Notes: generated by a model from the sequence alone, not told the origin. 64,000 nucleotides of DNA from Brevibacterium casei CIP 102111 (GCF_900169275.1 NZ_FXZC01000006.1:1-64000), one strand, 5' to 3'; counted from the stretch's first letter, positions 27,107 through 35,812 are shown. Numbers and translations: made by a program.

Positions 27107-28735
27107 ATGGCGGATCTCTTCCACTTCGACATCCCGACTTGGGGCAACTACGGGGACAAAGCGCTCTTCCCCGTCGTCCGCGACGCCTTCCGCGCCTTCG
27201 ACGGTGAGGCGGCGTTCACCTCGGCGGCGGCTCTGCGGCGGGAGGTCGACGGCGGCCTGGTCGACCGGATCAACGCCCGCGCCGATGCCGTCGTCCTCGG
27301 CGGCGGGGGACTGTTCCTCCAGGACACGAATCCCAATCGGCTCTCCGGGTGGCAGTGGAAGATCTCCGCCGAGACGCTGGCTGGGATCGAGGTTCCCCTC
27401 ATCGTCTACGCCGTGGGTGACAATCGGTTCCCCGGTCAACCGGAGTTCGACGATCTTCTCCGCACCCACGTCGAGCAGGTCCGTGAGCAGTCGGTGTTCT
27501 TCGGTCTGCGGAACTCGGGGAGCATCGCGTCGATGTCGGCGCTTCTCGGTCCCTCAGCGGTGCCGATCGACTTCCAGCCGTGTCCGACGACCCTGGGTGG
27601 TCTGCTCTACGAACCGCTGCAGGGGAGCCGACCGGATCCCCGAGAGAAGCTCATCGCGATCCAGATGCTCGTCCACGGCCGACAGCAGGCGGCCGGCTAC
27701 GACGCCGAGGTGATCCACCGGGCCGTCGTCGACAGCGCCCGCGCGCTCGTCGCGGACGGTTGGAGAGTCCTCAGTGTGCCCTTCCATCCTGACGACGCCG
27801 AGGTGTCACGCCGTCTCCGCGCGGAGGTGCCCGAGGTCGAGGAGATCCGCCTGTGGGGTGCGGACATCGGCTTCTTCTCAGGGTTCACACTCTTCTCCTC
27901 CGTTCCCTACGTCCTCGGCGGCCGGGGTCATGCGCAGATGATCCCCTTCGGGGTCGGTTCGATCCCTCTCTCGCTCGATCTCCACGCGAAGCTCGGGTAC
28001 TTCGCCCACGACATCGGCCATCCCGAGTTCGTCGTCCCGGTCGGACCCGAAGGAATGGTCGCGGGCGGTCCCGAGGAAAGGGCCGCCGAGGCGGGAAGGC
28101 TGGGCGCTGACGTCGCGCGAGGCACGGGCGCGTGCGGTGCGGACACGAGCGACGGCAGCGTCGGCCGACGCGCCCGCGTTCTCGCGGACCGGATCGTTGC
28201 GGCGGTGATGGACGCCTATTCCTACGGTGTCGACCTGCAGGAGGACCTCGCGGCGACGAGGGAGCGGTTCTGCGAGGTGACCCGGGACAATCATCGGGCC
28301 ATCGGGGAAGCTCTGGGGGAGTCCGGTCGGCCGCGGCGAGCGGTCCGGACCCGGAGCGCAGACCACGTGCGCGCAGAGGAGTTCCACCTCGCGGCGGTCG
28401 CCGAATCGGAGGAGGCAGGCGTCGCACAGACGCGGGCGCTGGCCCGGGTGCGCCGAGAGGCGGGTGCCGACCGCGCAACGCTCGAGCGGGTCACTTCCGA
28501 ACGCGACACGGCACAGGCGGCGCTCGAGACCGCGCAGTCGGCCGTCGACGAGGCGACGGCGGCGACGAGGGAACTCGCCCATGAGCGGGACGGGTTGCGT
28601 GCGCGTGCCGAACGTGCCGAGAACGACCTGCGCTCGCTGGCCGGAAGGACGGCACAGGCCGAGGCGCGTTCGGCCATGGCCAAGGCGGCGAAGGGACTGA
28701 GGCGGCGCGTGCGGCGCCTGGGTCGCACCCGGTGA
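27107..28735 (+). CDS. Polysaccharide pyruvyl transferase family protein with coiled-coil tail
   Basis: This protein of 542 residues probably adds a pyruvate ketal from PEP to a sugar of a surface polymer. The PS_pyruv_trans fold spans residues 1-330: PTWGNYGDKALFPVV at the start, VVLGGGGLFLQD (63-74), GLRNSGSIASM and GGRGHAQMIPFGVG. Residues about 330-542 form a long Ala/Arg/Glu-rich coiled coil not needed for catalysis, perhaps for oligomerisation or scaffolding. The ATG at 27107 has no clear ribosome site; longer frames run into the divergent GT2 promoter and are rejected. Pyruvylation would make the polymer more acidic. Confidence 0.82.
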   Translation: MADLFHFDIPTWGNYGDKALFPVVRDAFRAFDGEAAFTSAAALRREVDGGLVDRINARADAVVLGGGGLFLQDTNPNRLSGWQWKISAETLAGIEVPLIVYAVGDNRFPGQPEFDDLLRTHVEQVREQSVFFGLRNSGSIASMSALLGPSAVPIDFQPCPTTLGGLLYEPLQGSRPDPREKLIAIQMLVHGRQQAAGYDAEVIHRAVVDSARALVADGWRVLSVPFHPDDAEVSRRLRAEVPEVEEIRLWGADIGFFSGFTLFSSVPYVLGGRGHAQMIPFGVGSIPLSLDLHAKLGYFAHDIGHPEFVVPVGPEGMVAGGPEERAAEAGRLGADVARGTGACGADTSDGSVGRRARVLADRIVAAVMDAYSYGVDLQEDLAATRERFCEVTRDNHRAIGEALGESGRPRRAVRTRSADHVRAEEFHLAAVAESEEAGVAQTRALARVRREAGADRATLERVTSERDTAQAALETAQSAVDEATAATRELAHERDGLRARAERAENDLRSLAGRTAQAEARSAMAKAAKGLRRRVRRLGRTR

Positions 28736-28747
28736 CGGACGCAGAAT

Positions 28748-28776
28748 TGCCCCGGAGCCGTGCGGCTTCGGGGCAG
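28748..28776. terminator. Hairpin terminator between pyruvyl transferase and neuB
   Basis: TGCCCCGGAGCC and GGCTTCGGGGCA form an almost perfect 12-bp stem around a short loop, between the convergent ends of the pyruvyl transferase and neuB genes. Confidence 0.6.
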
Positions 28777-28790
28777 TTCCGTGAGTGCGG

Positions 28791-28829
28791 TGCCTCAGCT
28801 CAGTGCCTCAGCTCAGTGCCTCAGCTCAG
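28791..28829. repeat. 3 x 13-bp tandem repeat spanning the neuB stop codon
   Basis: Three exact head-to-tail copies of TGCCTCAGCTCAG run from 28791 to 28829. The neuB stop codon (complement 28826-28828) lies in the last copy, and each copy carries the same TGA on the minus strand, so gain or loss of units leaves termination intact. Confidence 0.85.
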
Positions 28830-29713
28830 GCAGTGACCTTGCGCAGAGATTCGATCTTCGACTCCTCGCCGGGCATGACGCGCTTGACGCCGTCGCCCAT
28901 GGCCTTCTCAAGGACGCGGACGCCCTTGACGAGCGAGGAGAATTCGCGCGGCTCCATCGACGCCGACTGGTCCGAGCCCCACATCGTCGAATCGAGGGTG
29001 ATGTGGCGTTCGACGGTGACGGCGCCGAGGGCGACCGCGGCGAACGAGATCTCGAGCCCGAGCTCGTGGCCGGAGTAGCCGACGGGCACGCCGTAGCGCT
29101 CGACCATCGCCGGGATCGCGCGGAGGTTGACCTCCTCCGGCGGCAGCGGGTAGGTCGAGGTCGCGTGCATGAGGACGAGCCGGTCCTTGTCGAAGACCTC
29201 GACGGCGGCGTCGAGCGTCGCCCAGTCGGACATGCCCGAGGAGCAGAGCACGGGCTTGCCCGTCGCGGCGATCGCACGCAGCAGCTCGAAGTCGGTCAGC
29301 GACGCCGAGGCGACCTTGTAGGTGAGGGCGTCGAACTCGTTCTCGAGGAAGTCGACGGAGTCGGTGTCCCACGGCGAGGCGAACCATTGCAGGCCGAGTT
29401 CCTTCGCGTACCGGTCGATCTCCTGGTACTCGTCCTTCTCGAACTCGACGCGGAACTTGTAGTCGAGGTAGGTCATCTCGCCCCACGGGGTCTGACGCAT
29501 CTTCGACTTCTGGTGTTCGGGGACCGCGACATCGGGGTTGCGCTTCTGGAACTTCACGGCCTGAGCGCCTGCGGTGGCAGCGGCATCCATGAGCTGCTTG
29601 GCGATCTCGACGTCGCCGTTGTGGTTGATGCCGATCTCGCCGATCATGTAGACGGGCTGGTCCGGGCCGACGAGCTGGTCGCCGATGGCCACGGGGGCGA
29701 TGTGATCAGTCAT
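28826..29713 (-). CDS. neuB: N-acetylneuraminate/nonulosonic acid synthase family protein without SAF domain
   Basis: This PEP-dependent condensing enzyme makes a nine-carbon sialic acid-like sugar. The NeuB TIM barrel is complete: GEIGINHNGD (about residues 25-34), KFQKRNPD (54-61), SPWDTDSVDFLE, SSGMSDW, LMHATSTYP and GYSGHELG, with the metal-binding His in ERHITLD. At 295 residues it ends right after the barrel, at SKIESLRKV. The C-terminal antifreeze-like SAF domain (about 55-60 residues) of standard NeuB (about 345 residues) is absent, and no remnant lies downstream. The ATG is at 29713. The substrate could be ManNAc, ManNAc-6-P or Man-6-P; the fused phosphatase in the preceding gene favours a phosphorylated one. 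Confidence 0.85.
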   Translation of the reverse strand: MTDHIAPVAIGDQLVGPDQPVYMIGEIGINHNGDVEIAKQLMDAAATAGAQAVKFQKRNPDVAVPEHQKSKMRQTPWGEMTYLDYKFRVEFEKDEYQEIDRYAKELGLQWFASPWDTDSVDFLENEFDALTYKVASASLTDFELLRAIAATGKPVLCSSGMSDWATLDAAVEVFDKDRLVLMHATSTYPLPPEEVNLRAIPAMVERYGVPVGYSGHELGLEISFAAVALGAVTVERHITLDSTMWGSDQSASMEPREFSSLVKGVRVLEKAMGDGVKRVMPGEESKIESLRKVTA

Positions 29714-29843
29714 GAGTCCTGCTTTCGTTTCGAACGCGGTGCGATGCCTCCGCGCTGGGGTGGGTGGTGCTGTTCCGTGTGAAGTTGTCGGTGGGGGACG
29801 GGGCCCGGGCGGCTTCGGCTCTGCGCCGAGCCGAACGGCGGCC

Positions 29844-31055
29844 TCAGGCGCGGACCGGGATGAGGTCGCAGACCTCCCGGACCGCACCCCGCCCGCCCGG
29901 TCGGTCGAGGACCACTCGGGCTGCCGCGAGCACCTTGGGGTGGGCGTCCGCGACGGCGATGGGCCAGCCGACGACGTCGAAGGCTTCGAGGTCGTTGATG
30001 TCGTTGCCGACATAGGCCACGCGTGCTGCGTCCAGGCCCTGCTCGTCGATCCACGACCGCAGGACCTCCGACTTATTGTCGACACCCTGGGTTACGCCAA
30101 TATGAAGTTTCTCCGCCCTGCGGGTGACCACGGGGTTGCGTTCCTTTGAGAGAATCATGACAGGGAAACCTGCTTTCGCCAAGCGTGAGACCCCCATTCC
30201 GTCGCCCCTGTGGACGCGGACGTGCTCATTGCCGTCCTCGTCGACGTAGGCACCGTCGTCGGTGTGGACCCCGTCGAAATCGGTCACCAGCGCATCGACG
30301 TCGATGACCTGCGCGGTCTCCTGCGTCGAGGCGATCGCGCGGACGAGGGTGAGGTCGGACATGTCGTCGATCTCTCTCGCATGCTCGGGCGGAACCTCTT
30401 CGATGCCGACCCGGCCGAAGAAGCGGTGCCCGGATTCGAGCAGTCCCGCGGTGCGCATGACGTAGAACGCTCCGGTCTCGTTGTAGTGCTTGGGGCGGTC
30501 CTGCCGCCGCGGACGGAACGCCTTGTCATGGCCGACGGAGACCGCCTCCCCGTCGTCGCCGAGGCGCCAGAGGAACGAGTGGTCCTCGACAGCGGAGAAG
30601 ACGACGTCGTCCTCGTCGTCGCGGACTCGGCACACGGCGTTGTCGATCGACGCCGAGTCGATGAACGGCGAGGTGCACTGGAGGAAGACCGTCACCCCGT
30701 AGTCCTCACCGAGGTCGCCGAGGGTGTGGATGATCGCCGATTCGCTCGTCGCCGTGTCCCCGGCGATCTCTGCGGGACGGTGCGACACCTCGGCGCCGGC
30801 CCGGACCGCCTCGGCGGCGATGCCCTCATGGTCGGTCGAGACGACGACCCGGTCGATGCTCGGCGTGGCCTTCGCCGCGTTGATCGCACGGGCGAGGAGG
30901 GAGACGCCGGCGACCTTCTGGAGGTTCTTCAGCGGGATCCCCTTGGATCCTCCACGGGCGGGAATGATGGCGACGACCCCTGGTCCGGGGCCGGTATCCG
31001 AAGAGGGATTCGCCGAGGTGGGTGCTGGGTGGTTCAGTGTCGCTTCGTCAGTCAC
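29844..31055 (-). CDS. neuA: Acylneuraminate cytidylyltransferase fused to KdsC-like HAD phosphatase
   Basis: This is a two-domain protein of 403 residues. Residues 20-240 are a CMP-nonulosonic acid synthetase: IPARGGSKGIPLKNL, the CTP-binding region QCTSPFI and RPKHYNETGAFYV. Residues about 255-403 form a KdsC-type HAD phosphatase with the catalytic DFDGV (about 258-262), a conserved Lys in ILSKERN and the acidic GNDINDLEAF. This architecture suits removal of a 9-phosphate from the sugar followed by CMP activation. The start is a GTG at 31055. It lies 83 bases after pmt and 130 bases before neuB on the same strand. Confidence 0.88.
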   Translation of the reverse strand: MTDEATLNHPAPTSANPSSDTGPGPGVVAIIPARGGSKGIPLKNLQKVAGVSLLARAINAAKATPSIDRVVVSTDHEGIAAEAVRAGAEVSHRPAEIAGDTATSESAIIHTLGDLGEDYGVTVFLQCTSPFIDSASIDNAVCRVRDDEDDVVFSAVEDHSFLWRLGDDGEAVSVGHDKAFRPRRQDRPKHYNETGAFYVMRTAGLLESGHRFFGRVGIEEVPPEHAREIDDMSDLTLVRAIASTQETAQVIDVDALVTDFDGVHTDDGAYVDEDGNEHVRVHRGDGMGVSRLAKAGFPVMILSKERNPVVTRRAEKLHIGVTQGVDNKSEVLRSWIDEQGLDAARVAYVGNDINDLEAFDVVGWPIAVADAHPKVLAAARVVLDRPGGRGAVREVCDLIPVRA

Positions 31056-31138
31056 AATGCCCCGACGCTAACGACGGGTCGTGTCCGGGAGGTGAACGAT
31101 CGGTGTCGGACAGACGACGAGGTCATGTCCGGTTCAGA

Positions 31139-33151
31139 TCAGCGCCAGGTGACGTTCCACATCCGGTTGTTCCACGCCTCGAAGGGGATGACCTCGCCGG
31201 TGTAGATCGGCCAGAAGTACGCGAAGGCGAGGACGGCTGCGGCGAGGACTGCGCCGACGGCGAGTCGGCGGCCGAGCAGCGGCCCCGGGGGGCGCGAGCC
31301 CAGGCGCCCGCGGTGCGTCGGCGACGCAGGCTGGTCGTCGGTCGGTGGCGTGGTCGGTGCGTCGGAGTCGGTGGCGGGCGCCTCGGCGGGACCAGAGGCA
31401 GCGGCGGCGGACGTCGGGTTCGGCTCGGTGGCGGGACCCGCCTCGGCGGGGGAGGGGACGGGCGTGGTCGACGTACGGATCTGCGGGGCGAACGGAGGGC
31501 TCGGAGTGCGACGGCCCCAGAGGAGGGTGAGGCAGTAGACGAGCGCGAGGACGACGAAGGGGACCATGACGATCGTGTAGAAGGTGAAGATCGTCCGATC
31601 CTGGTAGGCGAACCACGGCAGCCAGGTCGCAGCGAGTCCGGAGAGGATGACCCCGGCGCGGACGTCGCGGCGCACGATCCACGCGGCGAGGACGACGAGG
31701 AGCGCGACAGGGGCGAGTCCCCAGATCACGGGGTTGCCCACCGAGGTGATCGCCGAGGAGCACTTCGCCGCCGCGCAGCCGAGGTCGCCGCGGCTGAGCG
31801 ATTCGTAGTAGAACGAGGTCGGCCGCCATTGGACGATCCAGCCCCACGGGTTCGACATGTAGGGGTGCTCGGCGTCGAGGCCGACGTGGAAGGAGTACGC
31901 GGTGTAGTGGTACTGCGCGAGCGAGGGCAGCCAGTCGAGCCACGAGGGCAGGGCCTGCCACCAGCCGGGGGTCTCGGCCGCCCACTGCCGGTTCCATGCG
32001 TCGTCGGAGAGGATCCACCCGGTCCACGTCGCGATATAGGTGATGAGCGCCGTGGGCACGAGCTTGAGGAACGACGGGACGCTGTCGCGGATGAGGGCAC
32101 CGAGCCACGGATGGACGACGCCGGCCCGGTAGCGCGAGTGGACGTCCCACGCGACGACGAGGATGCCGAAGGCCGCGAGCGCGTAGAGGCCCGACCATTT
32201 CACGCCCGTCGCCATGCCCAGTGCGATGCCGGCGGCGATGAGCCAGGGGCGCACGCCGAGGCGGGGGCCGAAGTTGATGAGGTCCGCGCGCTCGGCATCG
32301 GCGGACCGGCGGCCGCGGGCGGCCACGGGAACGCCGTCCGTGGTGTCGGCTGCCCAGCGGGCCAGGCGTTTCGTCACCTGCTCGCGGTCGAGGAGGATGA
32401 ACCAGAAGGCGAGGAGGATGAAGGCCATGAGCACGATGTCGAGCAGGCTCGTGCGGGAATGGACGAAGTGCTCGCCGTCGATCGAGATGAGGACCGCCGC
32501 CGCACACGCGAAGAACGCGGAGCGGAAGAGCTTCCAGGCGACAAGCCCCATGAGGAAGACCGTGAGCGTGCCGACGACGGCGACGGAGAATCGCCAGCCG
32601 AAGGAATCGTCGGCGCCGAAGAGATCGATGCCGAGCCCGATCACCCATTTGCCCAGCGGCGGATGGACGACGTACGCCGGCGCCGACCCGATGACGCTCG
32701 GGTCGCCGGCGTTGAAGGAGGCGTCGGCGTTCTCGGGCCAGGAGCGCTCGTATCCGTAGGTGATCATCGAGTACGAGTCTTTGACGTAGTACGTCTCGTC
32801 GAAGATGAGGCGGCCGGGGAATTCGAGCCGGAAGAGGCGCAGGATGCCGCTGATGACGGTGATGACGATGAGGGTCGGCCACATCCAGACCGGCGCCCGC
32901 GTCGCCCACATGCCGGCGGTGAAGGATTTCCGGCGCAGCGCGGCGGCGCCGGCGAGGATCTGCTCGCGGCGTCGGGCCCGCTCCTCCTTGGCGATCCGGC
33001 CCGACGCGGGCTGACGGTCCTTCGTGGCGGTGGCCGTGGGGGCGGAGTCGGTTGCGGCGCCCGCGGTCGGGTGCGGGGCGGACGGGGAGGTCGAACCGGA
33101 TCGGGGATCGGTCGGTCGCCTCGGCGTCGGGGGATCTGCGGGTGCTGTCAT
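31139..33151 (-). CDS. pmt: Dolichyl-phosphate-mannose-protein mannosyltransferase (PMT)
   Basis: This is a membrane O-mannosyltransferase of 670 residues that moves mannose from polyprenyl-phosphate-mannose to Ser/Thr of exported proteins. After a Pro/Thr-rich cytoplasmic N terminus (1-75), about 11 hydrophobic segments follow. The PMT catalytic motif FDETYYVKD is in the first periplasmic loop (about residue 117) and YVVHPPLGKW comes after it. The C-terminal part carries an Ala/Pro/Thr-rich insert of about 70 residues between membrane helices. The ATG at 33151 is chosen because upstream residues are not conserved. In many actinobacteria pmt is divergent from rsmI; here two small membrane genes lie between. 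Confidence 0.92.
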   Translation of the reverse strand: MTAPADPPTPRRPTDPRSGSTSPSAPHPTAGAATDSAPTATATKDRQPASGRIAKEERARRREQILAGAAALRRKSFTAGMWATRAPVWMWPTLIVITVISGILRLFRLEFPGRLIFDETYYVKDSYSMITYGYERSWPENADASFNAGDPSVIGSAPAYVVHPPLGKWVIGLGIDLFGADDSFGWRFSVAVVGTLTVFLMGLVAWKLFRSAFFACAAAVLISIDGEHFVHSRTSLLDIVLMAFILLAFWFILLDREQVTKRLARWAADTTDGVPVAARGRRSADAERADLINFGPRLGVRPWLIAAGIALGMATGVKWSGLYALAAFGILVVAWDVHSRYRAGVVHPWLGALIRDSVPSFLKLVPTALITYIATWTGWILSDDAWNRQWAAETPGWWQALPSWLDWLPSLAQYHYTAYSFHVGLDAEHPYMSNPWGWIVQWRPTSFYYESLSRGDLGCAAAKCSSAITSVGNPVIWGLAPVALLVVLAAWIVRRDVRAGVILSGLAATWLPWFAYQDRTIFTFYTIVMVPFVVLALVYCLTLLWGRRTPSPPFAPQIRTSTTPVPSPAEAGPATEPNPTSAAAASGPAEAPATDSDAPTTPPTDDQPASPTHRGRLGSRPPGPLLGRRLAVGAVLAAAVLAFAYFWPIYTGEVIPFEAWNNRMWNVTWR

Positions 33152-33382
33152 CACGGCCAAGTCTAGGGTGCGGACACTCGGAAGCCGCTCAGCCTCGGAT
33201 GCGTCGTGTCCGAGGAGTGCCAGGAGCGGAGCAAGACCTCTCCGGGCGTGCTGAGCTCCGTGCACGCGGAGCGGAGTGGCCGGGCTGACGGTACCGCGGG
33301 AGAGCCGGGGCGGTTAGGGTGGAGACTACGGCTATCGCACCGGTACGGGTGCGAGCGCCCCAGCACACGAGCGAAGACGGTG

Positions 33383-34030
33383 ATGAGAGTGTCGAACAAC
33401 CCGGACTACCGCCCGAGCGATCCTCCGCAGGTGGGGTCGCAGCAGTTCGGCTCGGGGGCTGGGGCCTCCCCGTCGCCCTACGGCTCCGGTCAGGCCGGGT
33501 ACGGCTCCGGCCAGGCCGGATACGGTCAGAGCGGGTATGGCGACCCGTCGCAGGCCGGGTACGGCGGTGGGCAGTACACCGACTACGGTCAGTACCTCGA
33601 TTCGGTGGGACCATCGGGCGGGCAGCCGTATTCGGTTCAGTCGGCGTCCTACAGCCAGCCGGTCACCTACGGCACGTACGGAACGCCGATGGTCGTCTAC
33701 CGCAAGTCGAACGGCCTCGCCGGTTGGGCGATGTGGATGGGCATCATCGGATTGGCGGGCGGGTTCGTCTGCGGACTGCTGTCGATGATCCCGTTCATCG
33801 GGTGGTTCTTCAGTTTCATCCTCATGTTCCTCTGGATCGCCCCGTTCCTCGCGGTGATCTTCGGCCACGTCTCCCTGGGCCAGATCAAACGCTCCGGCGA
33901 AGACGGCCGAGGGCAGGCGATGGCCGGCCTCATCATGGGGTACATCAGCATCGGACTCGGCCTCCTCGCCATCATCGTTGCCGCGGTCGTCGGCGTCGGC
34001 ATTCTCGCGCTGCTGTCGACGACCTCATGA
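33383..34030 (+). CDS. DUF4190-type membrane protein with Gly/Tyr-rich N terminus
   Basis: This 215-residue protein has a Gly/Tyr/Gln/Ser-rich disordered N terminus (residues 1-110) containing repeats such as GQAGYGSGQAGYG. Two or three transmembrane helices follow around a short loop with the DUF4190 hallmark IFGHVSLGQIKRSGEDGRGQAMAGLIMGY split over residues about 165-193. The function is unknown; such proteins are common in actinobacteria and may organise at the membrane through their low-complexity tail. An in-frame GTG at 33380 directly precedes the ATG. It is divergent from pmt. Confidence 0.72.
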   Translation: MRVSNNPDYRPSDPPQVGSQQFGSGAGASPSPYGSGQAGYGSGQAGYGQSGYGDPSQAGYGGGQYTDYGQYLDSVGPSGGQPYSVQSASYSQPVTYGTYGTPMVVYRKSNGLAGWAMWMGIIGLAGGFVCGLLSMIPFIGWFFSFILMFLWIAPFLAVIFGHVSLGQIKRSGEDGRGQAMAGLIMGYISIGLGLLAIIVAAVVGVGILALLSTTS

Positions 34031-34430
34031 TCTGGCGCATGACGTCCTGAACCGGTGGGCGGACCGGCGAGGATGTCGGGACGACGAACGGCGCCCAGGG
34101 CCAGTGACTCCCTGTGGTGAGCTGGACTTGTGACGCGCTGTGGTGCCGTGAAACGGAGCCGCGGCGAATCAGTGACACGTGCGTTTCGGCGCTGCCGGCG
34201 CCCTAATCCGGTCTGCACTCCGACCTGGACGGCATTCTGATCTGGTTGGCGTGCACGTGTGCTTCTGCCGTCAACCGGAACCGGCGCGCGCTCCCGCCCG
34301 TGTTCGTCACGGTGAACTGTGCTGTGTTCGCATGTGTGGACTGCGACGACGATGCAGGATTGCAACACGCTCGCCTTTTGCCGAGATGATTGTCTCTGTA
34401 CCGTTGGTGGTGACCCCGAGGAGAGAAGCC
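34031..34430. other. Intergenic stretch between the two DUF4190-type genes
   Basis: These 400 bases show no supported gene, hairpin or known regulatory element. The last 60 bases are somewhat AT-richer and probably hold the promoter of the next gene. Confidence 0.35.
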
Positions 34431-34865
34431 ATGAGCAGCCAGAACAACTGGAACAACCCAGACATGTACTACCAGCAGCCCCAGTCCGGGCAACCCGCTG
34501 ACAACTACGGATCGAACAGCTACCAGCCGGCGAACTACAGTTCCGCGTCGAGCTACGGCAGCGCGGGAGTCGCCTATCAGGCTCTGCCACCGACGAACAC
34601 TCTCGCGATCATCGCGCTCGTCGCCTCGATCTTCGGCGTCGTCTCGAGCATCTTCCTTGCCGGAATCGCCGGCATCGTCATGGGACACATCGCCCGCAAG
34701 CAGATCCGGGAACGCGGAGAACGCGGCGACGGCATGGCAGTTGCCGCCCTCTGGGTCGGCTACATCGGCACCGCACTGTGGATCCTCTTCTGGGTCGTCT
34801 ACATCTTCTTCTTCGTCGCCGTCCTCGGCTTCGGGCTCTTCGCCGGAACCACGTCCTACAGTTGA
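34431..34865 (+). CDS. Second DUF4190-type small membrane protein
   Basis: This 144-residue protein has a Gln/Asn/Tyr/Ser-rich N terminus (residues 1-55) followed by two long hydrophobic segments separated by GHIARKQIRERGERGDGMAV, the cytoplasmic loop typical of DUF4190 proteins. The ATG has a GAGGAGAG ribosome site. It is a paralogue of the protein encoded at 33383, with the same layout and a different low-complexity tail. Its stop codon overlaps a TTG that can start rsmI, so the two may be translationally coupled. Function unknown. Confidence 0.72.
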   Translation: MSSQNNWNNPDMYYQQPQSGQPADNYGSNSYQPANYSSASSYGSAGVAYQALPPTNTLAIIALVASIFGVVSSIFLAGIAGIVMGHIARKQIRERGERGDGMAVAALWVGYIGTALWILFWVVYIFFFVAVLGFGLFAGTTSYS

Positions 34866-35812
34866 GCCCCTCTCCCACCTCGGGTGCGCCTCACGCGGAC
34901 GACACGGACACAGCTCTCGGTCCGCTGAGTGAAAGCGACGATCTCGGGCCTGCGGGCGACCGCGACGCCCCCGACTTCGACCCGGCCGGCGGGCGACTCA
35001 TCCTCGTCGGGACTCCGATCGGCAACCTCGGCGATGCGGGACCGCGGATGCGGCAGGCGATCGAAACCGCCGATGTCATCGCCGCCGAGGACACCCGTCG
35101 GTTCCTTTCGCTTGCCCAGCGGCTGGGACTGAGCCACACGAAGCGCGTCATCAGCGTCTTCGACCACAACGAGGCGGGGCGGGCACCGGAGATCGTCGAC
35201 CTCATCCGCGCAGGTCAGACCGTCGTCCTCCTCAGCGACGCCGGCATGCCCGCCGTCTCCGACCCCGGGTATCGGGTGGTCAAAGCGTGCGCCGAGGCGG
35301 GGCTGCCGATCACCGCGACACCCGGACCGTCCGCGGTCCTCATGGCGCTTGCGGTCTCGGGTCTGCCGAGTGATCGCTTCAGCTTCGAGGGCTTCATCCC
35401 GCGCAAGTCGGGGGCGCGGACTGCTCTGTTCGAGGAGCTCGCGAGTGAGAAGCGCACGATGGTCTTCTTCGAGAGCCCCCACCGCATCGCCGAGACGATG
35501 GACGACCTGCTCTCCGTCATCGGTCCCGACCGCCCGATGAGCATCAGCCGGGAGCTGACGAAGACGTTCGAGGAGACCCTGCGCGGAACCGTCGGGTCGC
35601 TGCGCGACCTCGCCGCAGACGGGCTGCGCGGCGAACTCACGCTCGTCCTCTCAGGCGCCACCGAGGTGGAGACGGCTCCGGAGGATCACCTCGGCGAGAT
35701 GGAGACCCTCGTCGCCTCGGGGGTGAGGGCGAAGGAGGCGGCCGGGCAGATCGCCAAGCGCTTCGGTCTGTCCAAGCGCGAGATCTACGAGGCCTGGCTC
35801 CACCGTGACTGA
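34862..35812 (+). CDS. rsmI: 16S rRNA (cytidine(1402)-2'-O)-methyltransferase
   Basis: This SAM-dependent methyltransferase of the tetrapyrrole-methylase fold modifies C1402 in the 16S rRNA decoding centre. The core begins at GRLILVGTPIGNLGD (about residues 43-57). AEDTRRFL, VLLSDAGMPAVSDPG, ATPGPSAVLMAL and FFESPHRIAETMDDL complete the family pattern. No ATG exists before the core. The TTG at 34862, overlapping the previous stop, gives 316 residues with a 40-residue acidic lead; a non-ATG start nearer the core cannot be excluded. No convincing ribosome site is seen, which suggests coupling to the upstream gene. Confidence 0.9.
   Translation: MSPSPTSGAPHADDTDTALGPLSESDDLGPAGDRDAPDFDPAGGRLILVGTPIGNLGDAGPRMRQAIETADVIAAEDTRRFLSLAQRLGLSHTKRVISVFDHNEAGRAPEIVDLIRAGQTVVLLSDAGMPAVSDPGYRVVKACAEAGLPITATPGPSAVLMALAVSGLPSDRFSFEGFIPRKSGARTALFEELASEKRTMVFFESPHRIAETMDDLLSVIGPDRPMSISRELTKTFEETLRGTVGSLRDLAADGLRGELTLVLSGATEVETAPEDHLGEMETLVASGVRAKEAAGQIAKRFGLSKREIYEAWLHRD

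Noticed and set aside
31022..33166. 714-codon open frame on the + strand antisense to pmt
   Set aside because: The minus strand encodes a clear PMT with catalytic motif and membrane helices. The plus frame is an Arg/Glu/Asp-rich antisense reading typical of high-GC DNA.
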